NCBI RefSeq assembly: GCF_012849375.1
Contig: NZ_CP051684.1
Span: 3,658,001-3,722,000, forward strand
DNA length: 64,000 nt
Direction of reading: 5' to 3'
Source of the DNA: Duganella dendranthematis
Lineage (GTDB): Bacteria; Pseudomonadota; Gammaproteobacteria; Burkholderiales; Burkholderiaceae_D
The translations under genes and the position numbers were made by a program. The notes below the pieces were generated by a model. It did no database searches. It was not told where the DNA came from and saw nothing but the letters and a program-made list of their open reading frames with translations. Positions 60,485 through 64,000 of this stretch are shown piece by piece. Position 1 is the first letter of the stretch, and each line of letters begins with the position of its first letter.

Positions 60485-61035
60485 TCGACAATCTGCCGTA
60501 CTTCCACCGTTTGCAGCCACTTCACATGGCGCGGGCCGGTGCGGATATCCTTACCCGAAATTAGTGCCAGTGGCCCTTCGGCCGGCGCCAGCGGCTTGCC
60601 GTCGCGCTCGAACAGCACCAGCACCGAGTCGCCCAGTTCGCTGTTAAACAGCTCGCTCCACGAAAACACCACTTTGTAGCCGTCGCTGGCGCTGGCGATC
60701 ACGGCCAGCTTCTTGACTGTGTTGTGGTCGGCCGTTTTGACCTGCGCACGCTCCAGCAGCGCCCGCAGCCGCACGCCGCGCAGCACGCTGGGCGGCGCGC
60801 CGGCGTCGCGGCCGGGCAGGCGCAAGTCGACGATCTGGTCCGCAGGAAACTGGCGCAGCGCCGCCGCATCCAGCGTCAGCGGCTGCGTCACCGCGCCGCC
60901 GATCGCCACCTGACCGGCTACGGCCGCAGCCCCGACCGGCGCGGCCGACGCGGCCGGCGGCGCATCGTGCGCCCAGGCCGGCAAGGCGACCGCCAGACAG
61001 GCAGCCAAAACCAGCTGCCGCAACAAATCGGACAT
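60481..61035 (-). CDS. Periplasmic molybdopterin-binding-domain protein
   Basis: A 184-residue exported protein. The N-terminus (LLRQLVLAACLAVALPAWAHDAP) is a signal peptide. The rest (about 45-180) resembles the small sulfite-oxidase-type molybdopterin-binding fold (PF00174): VTQPLTLDAAALRQFP, VLRGVRLRALLERAQV, then ASDGYKVVFSWSELFNSELGDS and GPLALISGKDIRTGPRHVKWLQTVEV. The usual cofactor-ligating cysteine is absent, so it may bind molybdopterin or a similar ligand without catalysis. GGAGCAC precedes the ATG. A ModE-like palindrome sits 16-45 bases upstream, over a TATAAT on the minus strand. Confidence 0.8.
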   Translation of the reverse strand: MSDLLRQLVLAACLAVALPAWAHDAPPAASAAPVGAAAVAGQVAIGGAVTQPLTLDAAALRQFPADQIVDLRLPGRDAGAPPSVLRGVRLRALLERAQVKTADHNTVKKLAVIASASDGYKVVFSWSELFNSELGDSVLVLFERDGKPLAPAEGPLALISGKDIRTGPRHVKWLQTVEVRQIVE

Positions 61036-61050
61036 CGGTGCTCCTTCAAA

Positions 61051-61080
61051 AAGCGTTATATAGGAAATTATACAGCGCTT
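61051..61080. promoter_or_regulatory. ModE-like box 1
   Basis: A 12-base inverted repeat with 6-base spacer: left arm AAGCGTTATATA, right arm TATACAGCGCTT, matching 10 of 12 when inverted. The pattern CGnTATATA-N6-TATAnnnCG is that of the E. coli ModE operator. It overlaps a minus-strand TATAAT (61067-61072) and would repress the periplasmic protein, amidotransferase and ModE-like operon. Confidence 0.72.
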
Positions 61081-61101
61081 ATGGTGCGCAGCCCGGTAAT
61101 G

Positions 61102-61125
61102 CGCTATATTCCAATGTATATAGCG
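61102..61125. promoter_or_regulatory. ModE-like box 2
   Basis: CGCTATATT, six bases, then TATATAGCG: 8 of 9 pairs match, and the spacing equals box 1. It ends 16 bases before the DUF2325 start, so it likely controls that gene. Confidence 0.75.
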
Positions 61126-61141
61126 TTTTCACGGTCCTCCC

Positions 61142-62431
61142 ATGCCCTTCCTGCCCGCCCAACCTGCGCCGCCGCACTTCATTCACCGCCTGCTGAACGT
61201 GCCGGCCGATGCCTGCTGCGCGCCAGAAACCACGCCGTTCCTGGCCGCCCCGGCGCCGGCGCCACGCCGCGCCAAGCTGGCCGAGCTGGATTCCAACCTG
61301 CATTGCTCGGTCATCGGCACCTGCCTGACCACCGGCGAGCTGCGCAAGCTGGTGCCGCGCCACGCGGCACAGCTGGACCGCAAGACCGCCAGCGACCTCG
61401 ACATCCACCACACGGCGGTCGAGCTGTCGATGCAGGGCGAGGCCGCCGCCAAGGAATTGCACAAGGCGCTCGATACCCGCCACGCGCTGGCCATCAAACG
61501 CTTCAAGCCGGCCGACCAGGAGGGGCTGGCGCAGCTGTGGGCCGATGCGCTGGCGCAGGGCGACGTGCCGGGCGCCTACTGGGCCTTGCTGACGCATCCG
61601 CTGTGCAGCCATGCGCTGCGGCGCCAGGCCTTCGGCGATGTTCACATGCTGTCGCACCTGGTGGGCGCCTCCAACCGCGCCGACTTGCGCCGCCTGAACG
61701 CGCTGGAAGAGGAGTGCGCGCGCCTGCGTGAACAGAACGCCGCACTGCAAACCCGCGCGCAGGAACAGGCGGCGCAGCACCAGCAGGCGGTCGAAGTGGT
61801 GTCGCAGCAGGCGATGGAGCTGACCCGGCTGCGCGAACGCCATGCCGGCCTGGCCCATGCGTCCGCCGCCGACCAGCTGGCGCAACTGCGCGACCTCATC
61901 GCCGCGCGCGATGAGCAACTGGCGCAGCACAGCGCGCGCAGCGCCGACCTGGCAGCGCGGCTGGCCGCCAGCGACGCCGCCGCCGAGCTGACCCGCAACG
62001 CCGCGCGCCAGCTGGGCGCCGACGCCGAACAGGCGCGCGTCGAAGTGCAGGCGCTGGAACAGGCGCTGCTGCAAACGCTGGACAATGACGACGACAGCGC
62101 CACGCTGCCGTCGCTGCACGGCCGGCGCGTGATGTACGTCGGCGGCCGGCCGCAATCGAACCAGTTGCTGGCGCGGCTGGTGGCCGCCGCCGGCGGCGAA
62201 TTGCTGACGCACGACGGCGGCATCGAAGACCGCAAAGGCATGCTGGCGTCGCTGCTGCCGCGCGCCGACATGGTGGTGTTCCCGGTCGACTGCATCAGCC
62301 ACAACGCCATGCACGTCACCCGCCAGCTGGCCGCGCGCGCCGGCATCCCGTGCCATCCGGTGCGCAATGCCGGCATCGCCAGCTTTGTCGAGCTGATGCA
62401 GCGCGAAGTGACGCAACTTCAGCGGGCCTGA
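61142..62431 (+). CDS. DUF2325 domain protein with long coiled coil
   Basis: A 429-residue protein. After a proline-rich N-terminus comes a conserved-looking motif, LHCSVIGTCLTTGELRKLV (C55 and C61), then a helical region (about 75-175). A long coiled coil follows (about 180-320: LRRLNALEEECARLREQNAALQ on, with heptad-like Ala/Gln/Arg/Leu). The C-terminal domain (about 333-425) is DUF2325: GRRVMYVGGRPQSNQLLARLV, LLTHDGGIEDRKGMLASLLPRADMVVFPVDCISHNAMHV. The function is unknown. The ModE-like box right before it suggests a link to molybdenum. No good ribosome binding site precedes the ATG; the message may be short-leadered. Confidence 0.8.
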   Translation: MPFLPAQPAPPHFIHRLLNVPADACCAPETTPFLAAPAPAPRRAKLAELDSNLHCSVIGTCLTTGELRKLVPRHAAQLDRKTASDLDIHHTAVELSMQGEAAAKELHKALDTRHALAIKRFKPADQEGLAQLWADALAQGDVPGAYWALLTHPLCSHALRRQAFGDVHMLSHLVGASNRADLRRLNALEEECARLREQNAALQTRAQEQAAQHQQAVEVVSQQAMELTRLRERHAGLAHASAADQLAQLRDLIAARDEQLAQHSARSADLAARLAASDAAAELTRNAARQLGADAEQARVEVQALEQALLQTLDNDDDSATLPSLHGRRVMYVGGRPQSNQLLARLVAAAGGELLTHDGGIEDRKGMLASLLPRADMVVFPVDCISHNAMHVTRQLAARAGIPCHPVRNAGIASFVELMQREVTQLQRA

Positions 62432-62523
62432 GCGCGCTTGCCGCGCTTGCGTGAAGTAGCGAACTTACCCGCCCGTGGCCGGCGTGCATGATGGAACACC
62501 TCAGTCATTTACAGGAGGTCACC

Positions 62524-62760
62524 ATGCCACGAGGAGCCAGTCCCAAGCGCGAGCACGAATACCAGAAGCTGGAACGCCAGTTCAAGAAGGAAGGCCGCTA
62601 TAAAGGCCGTGAGGAAGAAGTCGCATCGCGCATCGTCAACAAACAACGCGCCGAAAGCGGCGAGACGGAAAAATACCACCACAAGCCGGTGCGCCGTTCG
62701 GCCTCGCGCCGCAAGCACCGCGTCGCCCGCCGCAGCCGCAGCAGCACCGCGCGCAAGTAG
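62524..62760 (+). CDS. Small basic protein of unknown role
   Basis: A 78-residue, Lys/Arg-rich protein with a perfect AGGAGGT ribosome binding site. It begins MPRGASPKREHEYQKLERQF and has EEEVASRIVNKQRAE, then a basic tail (RRSASRRKHRVARRSRSSTARK). Similar short proteins with MPRG and EEIAARTVNKERA-type motifs occur widely in beta- and gammaproteobacteria and are sometimes labelled plasmid stabilisation protein, without evidence I know of. The basic tail suggests nucleic-acid binding; function unknown. Confidence 0.65.
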   Translation: MPRGASPKREHEYQKLERQFKKEGRYKGREEEVASRIVNKQRAESGETEKYHHKPVRRSASRRKHRVARRSRSSTARK

Positions 62761-62919
62761 CCGCCACCCGCGCGCCGGCAGCACCATCCGCCCGCCGGGC
62801 TGGCTGCTCCGGCAGCCGCAACCGCATGCTGCTGTCGCTTGACACCGGAATCGATTGCGCTGGCCGCCAAAGTACGCGATGATCCTCTGAAAACGATTTC
62901 AAAATAACAGAGGAGACCT

Positions 62920-64000
62920 ATGCGACAAATCATCACCTTGCTGGCGCTGGCCGGCGCGGGCGTCACCGCCACCGCAGCCGACGGCATCAAACTCAACCAG
63001 CTCGGCTTCCTGCCCGGCGCCGACAAGGTCGCGGTGGTACCCGATGGCGCCGCGCGCGACTTCAGCATCGTGCGCGCCGGCAGCGACACCGTGGTGCAAT
63101 CCGGCACGCTGGGCCAGGCCACTAAGGCCCCCGAGTCCGGCGACACGGTACGGCTGGCGCACTTCGCCAGCCTGAAAACGCCCGGCCGCTACCAGCTGCG
63201 CGTGGCCGGCTTGCCCGATTCGCCGCCATTCGAGATCAGCGCAAGCGCCTATCAAGCCGTCAACGCCGCCGCCCTCAAAGCCTACTACTTCAACCGCGCC
63301 GGCATCGCGCTGGACGCCGCCCACGCCGGCATCTACGCCCGCGCCGCCGGCCATCCGGACACGCAAGTGCTGATCCACGCCTCGGCCGCTTCGCCGGCGC
63401 GTCCTGCCGGCAGCCTCATCTCCAGCCCGAAAGGCTGGTACGACGCCGGCGACTACAACAAATACATCGTCAACTCCGGCATTTCGACCTACACGCTGCT
63501 GGCCGCCTACGAAGACTTCCCGGCCTACTTTCAGGCGCAGCGCCTCAACATCCCGGAAAGCGGCAACGGCGTGCCGGACATCCTCAACGAAGCGCGCTGG
63601 AACCTGGACTGGATGCTGACCATGCAAGACCCGGCCGACGGCGGCGTCTACCACAAGCTGACCAACCTCAAGTTCGACGGCATGGTGATGCCGGCGCAAG
63701 CCACCGCGCCGCGCTACGTGGTGCAGAAAACCACCGCCGCCGCGCTCGATTTCGCCGCCGTCATGGCCACCGCCAGCCGCGTCTACGCACCATACGATGC
63801 GGCGCTGGCCACGCGCATGCGCAGCGCTGCGCAGCAGGCGTGGCGCTGGGCCCAGGTCCATCCGCGCGACTACTACCGCCAGCCGGCCGACGTCGCCACC
63901 GGCGAATACGCCGACAACGACGTCAGCGACGAGCAGGCGTGGGCCGCCGCCGAGCTGTACATCACCACCGGCGACAATGCCTACTACCAGGCGCTGCACG
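62920..64000 (+). CDS. Glycoside hydrolase family 9 (endoglucanase-type), 3' end outside window
   Basis: The visible 360 residues begin with a signal peptide (IITLLALAGAGVTATAA). An N-terminal CelD_N immunoglobulin-like domain follows (about 22-110; GIKLNQLGFLPGADKVAVVPDG, FASLKTPGRYQLRVAG). From about residue 120 the GH9 catalytic barrel begins: AALKAYYFNRAG, SPKGWYDAGDYNKYIVNSG with the catalytic-base Asp pair, IPESGNGVPDILNEARWNLDWML and QDPADGGVYHKLT. The proton-donor Glu lies beyond the right edge. Likely a secreted cellulase or glucan hydrolase. AGAGGAGACC precedes the ATG. Confidence 0.93.
   Translation, partial: MRQIITLLALAGAGVTATAADGIKLNQLGFLPGADKVAVVPDGAARDFSIVRAGSDTVVQSGTLGQATKAPESGDTVRLAHFASLKTPGRYQLRVAGLPDSPPFEISASAYQAVNAAALKAYYFNRAGIALDAAHAGIYARAAGHPDTQVLIHASAASPARPAGSLISSPKGWYDAGDYNKYIVNSGISTYTLLAAYEDFPAYFQAQRLNIPESGNGVPDILNEARWNLDWMLTMQDPADGGVYHKLTNLKFDGMVMPAQATAPRYVVQKTTAAALDFAAVMATASRVYAPYDAALATRMRSAAQQAWRWAQVHPRDYYRQPADVATGEYADNDVSDEQAWAAAELYITTGDNAYYQALH

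Overview
The window is GC-rich, densely coded proteobacterial chromosome. It most resembles a betaproteobacterium of the Oxalobacteraceae (Massilia/Duganella type). This is an inference from protein style: a choice-of-anchor-A protein with a PEP-CTERM tail, TonB-dependent uptake, LytS/LytR and LysR regulators, a GH9 cellulase and a SOS-type polB. I see no rRNA, tRNA, CRISPR array, prophage or insertion sequence.

The first 36 kb is almost entirely nucleoside and nucleobase catabolism. At 1-1803 (minus) lie psuG and psuK for pseudouridine. At 2018-10529 (plus) is a deo-type operon: purine nucleoside phosphorylase, deoB, deoC, a two-domain ALDH16-like aldehyde dehydrogenase, deoA, cdd, and a 406-residue protein with a deaminase-like zinc site that I cannot name. 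A VOC protein, a LytS/LytR pair with a small membrane protein, and a PEP-CTERM protein follow. At 14313-16420 two regulators (RutR-like TetR and MocR type) diverge from 16611-27527. That run encodes a complete reductive uracil/thymine pathway: NCS1 transporter, PreT/PreA, dihydropyrimidinase, beta-ureidopropionase, beta-alanine:pyruvate aminotransferase, alanine dehydrogenase (recycles pyruvate) and CoA-acylating malonate-semialdehyde dehydrogenase. A RutR-like palindrome lies in the divergent gap. At 30803-36127 purine (urate) degradation follows: a UraD-allantoate amidohydrolase fusion, a LysR regulator, the membrane urate hydroxylase PuuD and an M20 peptidase-like hydrolase of unknown substrate.

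From 36 to 53 kb the content is general: a periplasmic binding protein, pqiABC, a TetR/GST pair with a clear operator, LysR and MFS genes, a histidine phosphatase, an acyl-CoA dehydrogenase, a TonB receptor, an unknown gene with a ribbon-helix-helix-like N-terminus preceded by a large inverted repeat, and a NarL-type two-component system.

From 53 to 64 kb come an unknown gene, DNA polymerase II with a LexA box and an apparently leaderless start, a PEP mutase/isocitrate lyase-family gene, DoxX/pirin with a divergent LysR, then a small molybdenum-like cluster (ModE-type DNA-binding protein, class I glutamine amidotransferase, periplasmic molybdopterin-binding-domain protein). That cluster diverges from a DUF2325 gene across two ModE-like palindromes. 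A small basic protein and the start of a GH9 cellulase close the window.

Three otherwise intact genes (GST, LysR, PEP mutase-like) each appear to lack one base in a short G/C run. This suggests either sequence errors or very recent inactivation.
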